Assembly: GCA_017456605.1 (NCBI GenBank)
Contig: JAFTJA010000013.1
Span: 168,290 to 232,289 of the forward strand
Length of the DNA: 64,000 nucleotides
Source of the DNA: Clostridia bacterium
GTDB lineage: Bacteria > Bacillota > Clostridia > Monoglobales > Monoglobaceae
Direction of reading: 5' to 3'
Within the stretch, counting starts at the first letter, position 1. Each line of letters begins with the position of its first letter. Shown here in pieces: positions 17,966 to 26,910 of the stretch. The position numbers and the translations under genes are program-made. The notes beneath the pieces are model-generated. The model did no database searches, was not told the origin of the DNA, and saw only the letters and a list, made by a program, of their open reading frames with translations.

Positions 17966-18730
17966 ATTATCAAGGCCTTTTCCCACTCCTATTAAAAAAC
18001 GCTTCCACTCGCCAGTATCAACAATGTCCTCTCCCAATAAAATTCTTTGGAGTTTTCCTTTTGTGTCGTTATGTTCCGGATGATTTCCCAAAAAAACATC
18101 TACAGGCTCGTCAATAACCTTTCTAAGACTTTCTCTAAATATATCTCTGCATTCAAAAGATAAATTGTATCGGTTTAAAAATTCAGTCGTGAGTGTATTA
18201 AAGCCAGCACCACCGTACATTGCTGCTACAAAATTTTTCTCTTCGGTCCTGATATCTATAAAAAAGGAAAGCACTCCGTCCGTATGTCCCGGTGTTAGTA
18301 TACACCTCACGACAACATCTCCAAACGAATATTTTTCGCCGTCCTCAACAAGTACATCACAATCAAAGGGAGGAAGTCTATCATATCCTAATTCCTTCGC
18401 CCACGAAAGGTCAAGCTTTCCATTCACAATATCGTTATCTATTGTGCTGATATATGTTTTTGCTCCACTCAACTCTTTGAATTTTTGTGTACAGCCAAAG
18501 TGATCAATGTGACCGTGTGAATGAAATATTGCACATATATCTTTTGGATTTAGTCCAAGTTCATTCATGCTATCGAGAATTTGTTCGTACATATCAGGAT
18601 ATCCTGTATCAATCATAACAAGTCCATCCTTCGTATCAATTATATGCACTGACACCCTTGAACTTCCAACAAAATAAATATTATCATACAATTTGAACGG
18701 CTGTATATCGAATTTTAGCGTTTTTTTCAT
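17945..18730 (-). CDS. Metallo-beta-lactamase-fold hydrolase
   Basis: A 261-residue protein of the MBL superfamily. The metal-binding HSHGHIDHFG motif is present, as are the TPGHTDG histidine and FLGNHPEH near the C-terminus, so the metal site is complete. The family includes lactonases, glyoxalase II and many hydrolases; the substrate is unknown. It overlaps the dehydrogenase gene by 4 bp (ATGA-type coupling), which ties it to 2-hydroxyacid metabolism. Its C-terminal codons lie in an imperfect repeat. Confidence 0.85.
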   Translation of the reverse strand: MKKTLKFDIQPFKLYDNIYFVGSSRVSVHIIDTKDGLVMIDTGYPDMYEQILDSMNELGLNPKDICAIFHSHGHIDHFGCTQKFKELSGAKTYISTIDNDIVNGKLDLSWAKELGYDRLPPFDCDVLVEDGEKYSFGDVVVRCILTPGHTDGVLSFFIDIRTEEKNFVAAMYGGAGFNTLTTEFLNRYNLSFECRDIFRESLRKVIDEPVDVFLGNHPEHNDTKGKLQRILLGEDIVDTGEWKRFLIGVGKGLDNEIANVF

Positions 18731-19800
18731 GATTTAAACTCCTGTAACTTTCTTATAATTTCATCGCCAACCTTTGAGGTCGTTGCATTTCCACCAAGAT
18801 CGGGCGTTAACACCCTGCCCTCGGAAAGCACAGTTTCAATACAATCAATTAAAAAATCTGCCCATTTTGAATATCCAAAAAATTCAAGCATCTGACTTGC
18901 AGACCAAACCGTTGCCAAAGGGTTAGCCTTTCCGGTTCCTGCTATGTCAGGAGCGCTGCCATGGATTGGTTCAAACATTGAAGGAAATTCTCTTTCAGGA
19001 TTTAAGTTTGCGCCGGCAGCCAGTCCCATTCCTCCTGCTATTGCAGCACCAAGGTCTGTGAGAATATCTCCGAATAAGTTAGAAGTAACAACAATTTCAA
19101 AACGTTTTGGGTCTTTTACCATAAACATACTTGCTGCATCAACAAGATAGGAGAATGTCTTAACCTCGGGATACTCTTTTCCCACATCTTCAAATATTTG
19201 GTCCCAAAAAACCATAGAGTAATTAAGCGCATTAGCTTTGCTTATGCTCGTAAGTGTCTTGCCTTGTGCTTTGGCAAGTTCATAAGCATAGCGAATGACA
19301 CGTTCACAACCTTTTCTTGAAAAAACACCGTCTTGGATAACAACCTCGTTTGTCTTGCCCTTAAATAGCCAACTACCGCTGCCTGCATATTCACCCTCTG
19401 TATTTTCTCTGACAAAAATCATATCGATATCTTCCGGTGATACATCTTTTAAGACATTCGGTGCACCTTTTAAAAGTTTTACAGGACGAAGATTTATATA
19501 CTGATCAAAACTTTTTCTTATAATCAAAAGCAAATCCCAAAGTGAGATATGGTCAGGGACACCCGGTGCACCTACAGCACCTAAAAATATTGCGTCAAAC
19601 TTTTTTAACTGTTCTATCCCGTCATCTGCCATCATTTTTCCATTTTCTTTGTAATAGTCACAGCCCCAGGGGAAATGTGTAAATTCAAAACGAAAACTAC
19701 CATCAAGCTTTGAAACTTCGTTTAAGACTTTAATACCTTCATCAATTACCTCTGGACCTATGCCATCTCCTGCCACTACGGCTATTTTATGTACATTCAT
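18727..19800 (-). CDS. Isocitrate/isopropylmalate-type dehydrogenase (tartrate or D-malate dehydrogenase-like)
   Basis: A 357-residue NAD-dependent beta-decarboxylating dehydrogenase. It has the N-terminal motif VAGDGIGPEV, the substrate-loop region FVRENTEGEYAGSG, the catalytic Lys in TSISKANALNYS, and the signature NLFGDILTDLGAAIAGGMGLA. The sequence around the substrate loop and DHISLWDLLL fits tartrate/D-malate dehydrogenases better than LeuB. RBS AAAGGAGG. A divergent LysR gene shares the promoter region, the same arrangement as dmlA/dmlR in E. coli. It acts in cytosolic hydroxydicarboxylate breakdown. Confidence 0.85.
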   Translation of the reverse strand: MNVHKIAVVAGDGIGPEVIDEGIKVLNEVSKLDGSFRFEFTHFPWGCDYYKENGKMMADDGIEQLKKFDAIFLGAVGAPGVPDHISLWDLLLIIRKSFDQYINLRPVKLLKGAPNVLKDVSPEDIDMIFVRENTEGEYAGSGSWLFKGKTNEVVIQDGVFSRKGCERVIRYAYELAKAQGKTLTSISKANALNYSMVFWDQIFEDVGKEYPEVKTFSYLVDAASMFMVKDPKRFEIVVTSNLFGDILTDLGAAIAGGMGLAAGANLNPEREFPSMFEPIHGSAPDIAGTGKANPLATVWSASQMLEFFGYSKWADFLIDCIETVLSEGRVLTPDLGGNATTSKVGDEIIRKLQEFKS

Positions 19801-19822
19801 TTTGTTTACCTCCTTTTTTTAT

Positions 19823-19851
19823 ATTATAACACAAACAATATTATCTGTAAA
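19823..19851 (-). promoter_or_regulatory. Predicted promoter of the dehydrogenase/MBL operon
   Basis: Minus-strand TTTACA (19846-19851), 17-bp spacer, TATAAT (19823-19828). The -35 lies only 12 bp from that of the divergent lysR promoter, so one bound regulator could affect both. Confidence 0.7.
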
Positions 19852-19863
19852 ATATATATGTCG

Positions 19864-19892
19864 TTGACAAATATAAATAAAATCTATATAAT
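19864..19892 (+). promoter_or_regulatory. Consensus promoter of the lysR gene
   Basis: TTGACA (19864-19869), 17-bp spacer, TATAAT (19887-19892), both perfect; RBS GAGGTG follows at about 19900. Confidence 0.8.
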
Positions 19893-19911
19893 AATCACGA
19901 GGTGAACTTAT

Positions 19912-20826
19912 ATGAACTTAAATCAATTAAAATATTTTTATGCTGTATGCATATATGGCTCTCTCTCAGATGCATCTGAATATCTTTATATATCACAGCC
20001 CTCACTTTCGTCTTCCATAAAATCATTGGAAAAAGAATTTGGTGTCTCTCTCTTCAATCGCCGTTATAAAGGGATGGAACTGACGCCAGAAGGGAAGCGA
20101 CTGTTTGAAATGTGTAAGGATATACTTCCCCGTACTGCGCAAATAGAAAACATTATGAAAGATTTAGGTAATGAACGCACTAAACTAAGGTTAGGTGTTC
20201 CGCCTATGATTGGTTCAATAATACTTCCATATATTTACCGTGATTTTTGTGAGCTTCATCCCGATATCACCCTTGAAATTGTTGAAGATGGGCGTAGTAG
20301 TCTTTTAGATAAGCTTTCCAAAAATTATCTGGATATGATTTTTTTGCTTCACAACAATTCTCTTGATAAAGAATTTTCCCTGGCAAAAGTCGCTCGTCTT
20401 GAAATTGTATGTTGTGCCTCAAAAGATAATGAAATTGCAAAGCATAAATCAGTTACTCCTCGTCTTTTGAAAAACACACCTCTGGTTCTATTCGAAAACA
20501 GTTTTTTCCAAACTGAAGAAATAAAAAATTGGTTTGCTCGTGAAAAAGTAAATCCAAATATTATTCTGCAAACCAAACAACTCTCTACCATGTTAACCAT
20601 GATTTCAAGCAATGTTGCTGCCGGATTTACATTCAGAGAACTAACCAAAACAAACGAGTCTTTCATCGCAATTCCCACCAAAGATCCAATGTATGCCGAT
20701 GCAAGCCTTGTGTGGAAAAAGGATTCTTATTATTTTGGATGTATGGAAAAATTCAGAAAATATCTCGATGATAAAAACCCGTTTCGAATTTATCAGGCAG
20801 ATCAATTTAACTACGAAGTAATTTAG
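19912..20826 (+). CDS. LysR-family transcriptional regulator
   Basis: A 304-residue regulator. The winged helix-turn-helix is residues 1-60 (MNLNQLKYFYAVCIYGSLSD ... LYISQPSLSSSIKSLEKEFG) and the effector-binding domain about 90-290 (LRLGVPPMIGSIILPYIYRDF). It is divergent from the dehydrogenase/MBL pair and almost certainly controls it, with a hydroxy acid as the likely inducer (inference). The TTGACA-17-TATAAT promoter would also allow autoregulation. It ends inside the repeat-rich segment. Confidence 0.92.
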   Translation: MNLNQLKYFYAVCIYGSLSDASEYLYISQPSLSSSIKSLEKEFGVSLFNRRYKGMELTPEGKRLFEMCKDILPRTAQIENIMKDLGNERTKLRLGVPPMIGSIILPYIYRDFCELHPDITLEIVEDGRSSLLDKLSKNYLDMIFLLHNNSLDKEFSLAKVARLEIVCCASKDNEIAKHKSVTPRLLKNTPLVLFENSFFQTEEIKNWFAREKVNPNIILQTKQLSTMLTMISSNVAAGFTFRELTKTNESFIAIPTKDPMYADASLVWKKDSYYFGCMEKFRKYLDDKNPFRIYQADQFNYEVI

Positions 20827-20878
20827 CATGCTGAAAGCACATTTAGCTCGCGTTAGCGAATTTAGCAGAAAAATGTCT

Positions 20879-20925
20879 TTTTTTCTGGAAAAGCCGAAGG
20901 GTTTAGATGTAAATTTATTCAATGA
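20879..20925. repeat. Right copy of imperfect direct repeat bordering the inserted segment
   Basis: TTTTTTCTGGAAAAGCCGAA then GGGTTTAGATG matches 17921-17965 with several differences. It follows a short hairpin-like run (AAATGTC). It vaguely resembles the 3' end of a tRNA read on the minus strand, which may be chance. Confidence 0.45.
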
Positions 20926-20929
20926 AATC

Positions 20930-21080
20930 GTTCACTGCTCTCACGATGAAATCCAAACAAGTTTAGATGAAATCAAAGTCTTACGACTTTGATGAAATTA
21001 AATCCGTCTTTTATCCGCCGAAGGCGATTTCATCTGCATTGGCAGATTTATTCCGTCACAAGACGGATTTAGTTAAAAAA
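20930..21080. repeat. Mini-hairpin array, GATGAAATC family
   Basis: Successive small stem-loops such as AAAGTC-TTAC-GACTTT, CCGCCGAAGGCG, TCTGCATTGGCAGA and CCGTC-ACAA-GACGG sit between copies of GATGAAATC/GATTTCATC or GATTTA. Stems differ from unit to unit while flanks are kept, so this is not simple tandem duplication. No protein frame explains it. Confidence 0.65.
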
Positions 21081-21104
21081 AGCAGAACCATAGAGATATT
21101 TTTG

Positions 21105-21286
21105 TTTTATTAGCGATATACTCGCTCGTGCGATATATTTGCTTCTCAAATTCGATATAACTCCACTTCGTTTCGTTGCGATATGATATAAATTCCTTTT
21201 CTCGTTGCCGTAAGGCAACATATCGCATCCGTCAGGATATATCGCACCGAAGGTATATCGTAAATTCCGTCAGGAATTTATATCGC
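21105..21286. repeat. Mini-hairpin array, GCGATATA/TATATCGC family
   Basis: A second series, with flanks GCGATATA or TATATCGC around different small inserts (ACTCGCTCGTGC, CTCGTTGCCGTAAGGCAA, ATCCGTCAGGAT, ACCGAAGGT, AAATTCCGTCAGGAATTT). It fills the gap up to the tRNA terminator. Function unknown. Confidence 0.65.
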
Positions 21287-21288
21287 TG

Positions 21289-21325
21289 AAAAAAAGACAG
21301 ATTTCAACGGAAATCTGTCTTTTTT
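21289..21325 (-). terminator. Terminator of the tRNA-Leu/tRNA-fMet operon
   Basis: Stem AAAAAGACAGATTT/AAATCTGTCTTTTT with a six-base loop, immediately after the CCA end of tRNA-fMet on the minus strand. Confidence 0.8.
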
Positions 21326-21326
21326 C

Positions 21327-21403
<77 letters not shown>

Positions 21404-21421
21404 ATATATAATTTTCGTTAG

Positions 21422-21510
21422 TGGTGCCGGAAACCGGGATCGAACCGGTACGGGAAGTTAATCCCACAGGATTTTAAGTCCTGGGCGTCTGCCAGTTCCG
21501 CCACTCCGGC
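21422..21510 (-). tRNA. tRNA-Leu (TAA)
   Basis: An 89-nt class II tRNA with acceptor GCCGGAG/TTCCGGC, anticodon loop CTTAAAA (anticodon TAA), a long variable arm and encoded CCA. It is followed 18 bp later by tRNA-fMet and shares its promoter and terminator. Confidence 0.95.
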
Positions 21511-21533
21511 ACGTAAGCACTGCTAACTATGAT

Positions 21534-21562
21534 ATATTAGCACACTTTTTCGTCTTTGTCAA
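21534..21562 (-). promoter_or_regulatory. Promoter of the tRNA-Leu/tRNA-fMet operon
   Basis: Minus-strand TTGACA (21557-21562), 17-bp spacer, TAATAT (21534-21539). Confidence 0.8.
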
Positions 21563-21592
21563 GAGTTTTAAAGATTTTATATAAAAATATTT

Positions 21593-21620
21593 GGGTGCCG
21601 CATTTTTATGCGGCACCTTT
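21593..21620. terminator. Terminator after the M18 peptidase gene
   Basis: Stem GGTGCCGCA/TGCGGCACC with a short loop, just after the peptidase stop codon. On the minus strand it is followed by CAAATATTTTT; the T run is better on the plus side, where no gene reads into it. Confidence 0.6.
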
Positions 21621-21627
21621 TTCTCGC

Positions 21628-23013
21628 TTAGCTGTTCATAAACGCCTTATAACCTTTATATGCCATATATACATCAAACTTTCCTGCAATTTCATTGGGC
21701 GAATGCATTCCCAAAAGTGCAACACCGCAATCAATAACATCCACGTCAAGATTGGCAACAAACTGTGCTATTGTTCCGCCGCCGCCAATGTCAACACGTC
21801 CAAGCTCACCGGTCTGCCACAAAACATCGTTTTCTTCAAAGATATTGCGGATTTTTGCAACAAATTCTGCACTTGCATCACTTGAGCCACTCTTGCCTCT
21901 TGCTCCGGTATACTTTGTGAGGAGGAGTCCCTGATTGATATAGGGGGTATTGTTCTTTTCAAAAACCTCAGGGAAGTTGGGGTCAAATGCCGCTCCCACA
22001 TCAGCAGACAGGCACTCGGAATTTGAAAGACATTCACGAAGAACAAGCTCACTGTAAGAACCCTCGCACAGGCTGCAAACCTTTGCAAGAACATTTTCAA
22101 AGTTTCTTGACTGCATTCCCGTGTTGCCCATACTACCCACTTCTTCTTTGTCCACAAGAAGACAAACTGCTGTTCTTTTTGGTGTTTTTAAATCAGCAAG
22201 AGCTCTGAGTGCAGTATATGCACAAACCCTGTCATCGTGACCATAGCCCGCAATCATACTACGGTCAAAGCCAAGGTCACGAGCTTTAAATGCCGGAACA
22301 AGTTCAAGCTCACTGCTCATAAAGTCTGTTTCGTATATGCCATATTTTTCGCTTATCATCTTCATAATTCCATGCTTTACCTTTTCTTTTTCGGCATCGT
22401 CAAATGGAATGTTACCTGCTATCACATTAAGTTTTTCCGCATCAAAAGCCTCGGAAAGCTTTTGCGCATTATACTTTGATGCAAGGTGCGGAAGGAGGTC
22501 AGCTATGCAAAAAATTGGGTCGTTTTTGTCTTCACCTATCACGATATTGATGGCTGTTCCGTCTTTTTTTACCACAACGCCATGGAGTGCCAGCGGGATA
22601 TTATACCACTGATATTTTCTTATTCCGCCATAATAGTGAGTCTTGAGAAAAGCAATTCCGCTGTCTTCAAAAAGTGGCCACGGCTTCAAATCAAGTCTTG
22701 GCGAGTCTATGTGTGCACCAACAATATTCACACCATTTTTTATTGGCTCTGTACCTATTACAAAAGCCAGAACACTTTTGCCACGATTGACACAAAAGAC
22801 TTTGTCTCCTGCACTGAGGCTCTTCTTTTCATCAAGATTTTCAAAGCCCGCCTTTTCCAGAAGCTTTACTGACATAGCACAAAACTCTCGTTCGGTTTTT
22901 GCTGTGCTCAACGCGTCCTTGTATTCGTCACAAAATCCATTTATCTTGGCCTTTGTGCTCTCATCAAGTCCCGAAAAACCGTTCTTTCTTTCATAAAGCA
23001 AATTTTCTTTCAC
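21628..23013 (-). CDS. M18 family zinc aminopeptidase
   Basis: A 461-residue aminopeptidase of the M18 (aspartyl aminopeptidase/Lap4) family, cytosolic, using two metal ions. Key stretches are VGAHIDSPRLDLKP, SMIAGYGHDDRVCAYTA, LLVDKEEVGSMGNTG and the C-terminal GLLGMHSP-like CGVALLGMHSPNEIAGKFD. The GTG at 23013 with GGAGG seven bases upstream is chosen; the ATG at 23031 overlaps the preceding gene and contains the RBS itself. It is the last gene of the polA-coaE-slt-M18 run. Confidence 0.9.
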   Translation of the reverse strand: MKENLLYERKNGFSGLDESTKAKINGFCDEYKDALSTAKTEREFCAMSVKLLEKAGFENLDEKKSLSAGDKVFCVNRGKSVLAFVIGTEPIKNGVNIVGAHIDSPRLDLKPWPLFEDSGIAFLKTHYYGGIRKYQWYNIPLALHGVVVKKDGTAINIVIGEDKNDPIFCIADLLPHLASKYNAQKLSEAFDAEKLNVIAGNIPFDDAEKEKVKHGIMKMISEKYGIYETDFMSSELELVPAFKARDLGFDRSMIAGYGHDDRVCAYTALRALADLKTPKRTAVCLLVDKEEVGSMGNTGMQSRNFENVLAKVCSLCEGSYSELVLRECLSNSECLSADVGAAFDPNFPEVFEKNNTPYINQGLLLTKYTGARGKSGSSDASAEFVAKIRNIFEENDVLWQTGELGRVDIGGGGTIAQFVANLDVDVIDCGVALLGMHSPNEIAGKFDVYMAYKGYKAFMNS

Positions 23014-23027
23014 AACTGTTCCTCCAA

Positions 23028-23612
23028 TCAATAATCTGCTGTTTTGTACAGCCTGTTGTATCTCTCAAAAGTTTTCATCACTTTTTTCACATAATCTTTT
23101 GTTTCTGTATAAGGAATATCCCGAAGTCCGCCCTCGCCGTCTGCCAAAGCCTCATCCTTGAGCCATTTCTCCACATTTCCCGTTCCGCCGTTATATGCCG
23201 TAACAGCAAGGGTCATATCCCCATAAATTTCCATCAGTGACTTGAAATAAAAACACCCAAGCCGTATGTTTTTTTCAGGAACAAACAAGTCATCAGGGAT
23301 TATGTATCCAAATCCTGCCCTTTCGTTGCATTCATCAGCAGTTTTGTCCATGAGTTGCATAAGCCCCTTTGCTCCAGCATTTGACATTGCTTCCGGGCTG
23401 AAATTGCTTTCAACCTTTATTATTGAATACACTACATTTTTATCAAGAGAATACTCTTCGGAATATTTTTCCACATACTCCTGATATTTCATAGGATAAA
23501 TCTGCTTCAAAATCATTTCCTTGCCGTCACCCGCTGAAAAATAAAGCAAAAAAACCGCAAGTGCAATATAAAATATATACCTAAAACAACCTCGTTCTCG
23601 TTTCACTGTCAT
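23028..23612 (-). CDS. Membrane-anchored lytic transglycosylase (SLT domain)
   Basis: A 194-residue protein with one N-terminal membrane segment (residues 11-27). The lysozyme-like SLT domain follows: Glu in YSIIKVESNFSPEA, then SNAGAKGLMQLM and the AVTAYNGGTGNVEKWL motif, all typical of Slt70-type enzymes. It cleaves peptidoglycan glycan strands outside the membrane. Start MTVKRERG at 23612, with GGAGAC before it. It follows coaE by 13 bp. Confidence 0.9.
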   Translation of the reverse strand: MTVKRERGCFRYIFYIALAVFLLYFSAGDGKEMILKQIYPMKYQEYVEKYSEEYSLDKNVVYSIIKVESNFSPEAMSNAGAKGLMQLMDKTADECNERAGFGYIIPDDLFVPEKNIRLGCFYFKSLMEIYGDMTLAVTAYNGGTGNVEKWLKDEALADGEGGLRDIPYTETKDYVKKVMKTFERYNRLYKTADY

Positions 23613-23625
23613 GTCTCCAATATTT

Positions 23626-24201
23626 CTAATTCTTGCATATTTCCTTTGCAAAAACCCTTATTTTTTCAATATTACCGTCATTTTCAAAGCACACATCGGC
23701 CCATTCTCTGTATTCATCATTAGACATTTGATTTTTTATTCTCGCCTCTGCCATTTCACGTGTTATACCGTCACGTGCAACAATACGCCTTATCCGTTCT
23801 TCGCGGTCTGCAATCACCGCCACAGTCAAATCACAAGAAAACGGAAAGTCCGTTCCAAACAGCAGCGGAACATCAAGCACAACAACCTCTGCTGTTGCTT
23901 TCTTTATTTGCTTTTCCATTTCTGCAAAAATATGCTTGTGGGTGATTTTGTTGAGAAGTTCAAGACTCTTTTCATCCAAAAAAACCATTTCGCCAAGACT
24001 TTTGCGGTCAAGCTCACCCGATGGCAGGATAAACTCATTCCCAAAAGCTTCTGCTATTTCAGCAAGTGCCAAAGAGCCCTTTCTGGTAATCTCTTTTGAA
24101 ATTTTGTCCGCGTCAATAATTTCAGCGCCACATTTTTTAAGTTCGGCACATACCGTAGTTTTTCCTACTCCGGACCCGCCGGTAACACCAATTATTTTCA
24201 T
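23626..24201 (-). CDS. coaE: Dephospho-CoA kinase
   Basis: A 191-residue kinase performing the last step of coenzyme A synthesis. P-loop GGSGVGKTT is at residues 8-16, and the family motif VLDVPLLFGTDFPFSCD is in the middle. Start MKIIGVTGG at 24201; the RBS is poor (GGGTGTGG), which suggests coupling to polA 17 bp upstream. polA-coaE is a common bacterial pairing. Confidence 0.94.
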   Translation of the reverse strand: MKIIGVTGGSGVGKTTVCAELKKCGAEIIDADKISKEITRKGSLALAEIAEAFGNEFILPSGELDRKSLGEMVFLDEKSLELLNKITHKHIFAEMEKQIKKATAEVVVLDVPLLFGTDFPFSCDLTVAVIADREERIRRIVARDGITREMAEARIKNQMSNDEYREWADVCFENDGNIEKIRVFAKEICKN

Positions 24202-24218
24202 TTTACCACACCCGGATA

Positions 24219-26843
24219 TCATTTTGTGTCGTACCATGTCTTTCCGCTGTTTCCCTCGACCTTTAAGGGCACCGAGAGTTCGACTGCATTTTCCATTTCT
24301 TCAACGAGAAGCCTTTCCACCTGCTCTTTTTCGTCCATATATGCCTCAACAATAAGTTCGTCGTGGACCTGGAGAATGAGCTTTGACCGAAGTCCCTCTT
24401 TTTTCAGCCGCTCATAAACATTTATCATAGCGATTTTTATTATATCCGCTGCCGTACCCTGTATGGGAGCATTCATAGCAACTCTTTCGCCAAAGCTCTG
24501 AGTTATTTTGTTTGCCACCCTAAGCTCCGGCAGGTATCTTCGTCTGCCCAGGATTGTTGAAACAAAGCCTTTCGCACGACCATCTTCGACAGTCTTTTTC
24601 ATATATTGGGCAACCCCCGGATATGCCGAAAGATAATCCGCTATATACTGTTTTGCCTCTTTTATGGAAATCTTGAGGTCCTGGGACAAAGAGAACTCAC
24701 CAATACCATACACAATACCAAAATTAACGGCTTTGGCACGAAAACGCATAGCAGAAGTAACCTCATCAATAGGCACGCCAAAAACCTGGGATGCCGTTTG
24801 TGTGTGAATATCTATACCATCCATAAATGCTTTTTGCATATTCTCATCCTTTGCTATATGAGAAAGAACACGAAGCTCAATCTGTGAATAGTCAGCATCC
24901 ACCAAAACTTTATCGTCTCCCGCAACAAACATACGCCTCATCTCGCGGCCACGCTCGGTTCTTATGGGAATATTCTGGAGATTTGGCTCCGTGCTGCTTA
25001 TTCTGCCGGTAGCTGTAACCGTCTGGTTGAAATTTGAATGTATTCTGCCACTCTCTTTGCTTATAACCCCAAGCATACCCTCAACATAAGTAGATTGCAG
25101 CTTTGCAAGGGCACGATATTCAAGTATTAGCCCAACGACCGGATGCACACCTTCAAGCTTTTTGAGAACTTCCGCATTGGTGGAGTAGCCTGTCTTTGTC
25201 TTCTTCCCATGGGGGAGACCAAGTCCCTCAAAAAGCACCTCGCCAAGCTGTTTTGGGGAATTTATGTTGAACATCTTCCCTGCATAATTATAAATTTCTG
25301 TCTCAAGCTCTTTTATATTAGCTTTCACTTTTGCGCCAAACTCAACAAGAGCATCCTTATCCACCAAAACTCCCGTATGCTGCATATCTGCAAGCACCGA
25401 GGCGAGGGGAAGCTCTACCTCATAATAAAGCTTTTCCTGACCGTTTTCACGGATTTTTTCTGAAAAAACTTTCTCAAGATTGAACAATGAAAACAAATCA
25501 AAAGCTACGTTTTCAAGGCTTTTTTCTTCATCATCAAAGCACAAGGAAAGCTGACCGTTATCTTCTTCTGTTTCTCCATTCTTTGATGCAACGCCCAAAA
25601 ACTCAAGTGCCAGCCCGTCAATATCATAACCTGACCTTGTGGGGTCAAGAATATATGCAGCAAGTGCCGTATCAAAAGCACTGCCCCTATATTCAATGCC
25701 GCGGCCTTTGAGAAACAATATGTCCTCCTTGATGTTGAAACCTGACTTTTTGATTTCTTCATTTTCAAAAAAGGTTTTCAGAAAACCATTATCGACATTC
25801 TTTGCATAAAAGCTGTTCTTTCCGTCAAGTGTGACGCCTATGTCCATGGTTTCGTTTTTGTTGTAAAGCCGGTATGTGACCTTGCCGCTTTCTTTTGCGA
25901 TATCAAGAACTTTTTCTGCCGATACCTCTTCACAGACGCCATCAAATTCTATTTTTTCATTTTTTGCGGCGGGCTTGATATTCAGTTTACTGAGGAAAGA
26001 TTTGAAATTAAGCCGCACAAAAAGCTCGCCCAACGCATCATTGTCATAGTCACCAATTTTACAGTCGGAGAGGTTAAATCCCAGCGGAACGCATCTGTCA
26101 ATCTCAGAAAGACGGCGGCTGAGGTATGCGTCGTCCTTTCCTTCTTCCAGTTTTTTCTTGACCGACGGAGTCGTCTCTACTCTATCAAAGTTCTCATATA
26201 TATTGTCAAGGCTTTTATACTTTTCAATAAGTGAAAAAGCCGTTTTTTCGCCAATTCCTTTCACCCCGGGAATGTTGTCGGACGTGTCTCCCATAAGTGC
26301 TTTTACATCAATAAATTCGCTTGGAGTAACCAGATATTTTTTATATACCTCATCCGCGTCATAAACTGTTGTCGTAGTTGCTCCCATCCTGGTGATGACA
26401 AGCTTTATTTTTGTATTTTCGGACGCAAGCTGAAGGTCATCCTTATCGCCGGTAAGGATAAGACACTCAATGCCCTCTTCTTCACAAATCGCAGAAACAG
26501 TACCTATGATGTCATCAGCCTCGTACCCCGGAAGTTCAAGGCATTTGCAATTCATTGCGCCCAAAACCTCTTTGATGAGGGGAAGCTGAACCAGAAAATC
26601 TTCAGGAGCTGGCTTTCTCTGTGCCTTATATTCCTCATACATCTTGTGGCGGAAGGTTTTTTCCTTCACATCAAAAGCAACACAAAGATAATCAGGAGTG
26701 TCTTCCTCAATATTCTTAAACAGAATATTCAAAAAACCATACACCGCATTGGTGGGAGTTCCGTCAGGTGCATTTAGCATACGTATGCCATAATACGCCC
26801 GGTTCAGTATGCTGTTTCCGTCAATTATAAGTAACTTTTTCAA
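24219..26843 (-). CDS. polA: DNA polymerase I
   Basis: An 874-residue polymerase. The N-terminal 5'-3' exonuclease region (1-290) starts KKLLIIDGNSILNRAYYG and includes PGYEADDIIGT and GDTSDNIPGVKGIGEKTA. A central 3'-5' exonuclease-like region (about 310-480) lacks a clear catalytic DxE set and is probably inactive. The C-terminal polymerase domain has DADYSQIELRVLSH, RFRAKAVNFGIVYG and LQVHDELIVEA. It works in replication and repair. It leads the coaE-slt-M18 run. Confidence 0.96.
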   Translation of the reverse strand: MKKLLIIDGNSILNRAYYGIRMLNAPDGTPTNAVYGFLNILFKNIEEDTPDYLCVAFDVKEKTFRHKMYEEYKAQRKPAPEDFLVQLPLIKEVLGAMNCKCLELPGYEADDIIGTVSAICEEEGIECLILTGDKDDLQLASENTKIKLVITRMGATTTTVYDADEVYKKYLVTPSEFIDVKALMGDTSDNIPGVKGIGEKTAFSLIEKYKSLDNIYENFDRVETTPSVKKKLEEGKDDAYLSRRLSEIDRCVPLGFNLSDCKIGDYDNDALGELFVRLNFKSFLSKLNIKPAAKNEKIEFDGVCEEVSAEKVLDIAKESGKVTYRLYNKNETMDIGVTLDGKNSFYAKNVDNGFLKTFFENEEIKKSGFNIKEDILFLKGRGIEYRGSAFDTALAAYILDPTRSGYDIDGLALEFLGVASKNGETEEDNGQLSLCFDDEEKSLENVAFDLFSLFNLEKVFSEKIRENGQEKLYYEVELPLASVLADMQHTGVLVDKDALVEFGAKVKANIKELETEIYNYAGKMFNINSPKQLGEVLFEGLGLPHGKKTKTGYSTNAEVLKKLEGVHPVVGLILEYRALAKLQSTYVEGMLGVISKESGRIHSNFNQTVTATGRISSTEPNLQNIPIRTERGREMRRMFVAGDDKVLVDADYSQIELRVLSHIAKDENMQKAFMDGIDIHTQTASQVFGVPIDEVTSAMRFRAKAVNFGIVYGIGEFSLSQDLKISIKEAKQYIADYLSAYPGVAQYMKKTVEDGRAKGFVSTILGRRRYLPELRVANKITQSFGERVAMNAPIQGTAADIIKIAMINVYERLKKEGLRSKLILQVHDELIVEAYMDEKEQVERLLVEEMENAVELSVPLKVEGNSGKTWYDTK

Positions 26844-26910
26844 GGTAAATCACATAGCCTTTCGTTTCAAAGCATCGCATGCCGATGCGGATTATGTGTA
26901 CTCAAAACAA

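Noticed and set aside
20930..21286. CRISPR array
   Set aside because: The repeated words are 8-10 bp and the inserts are themselves palindromic and of unequal length; no cas genes.
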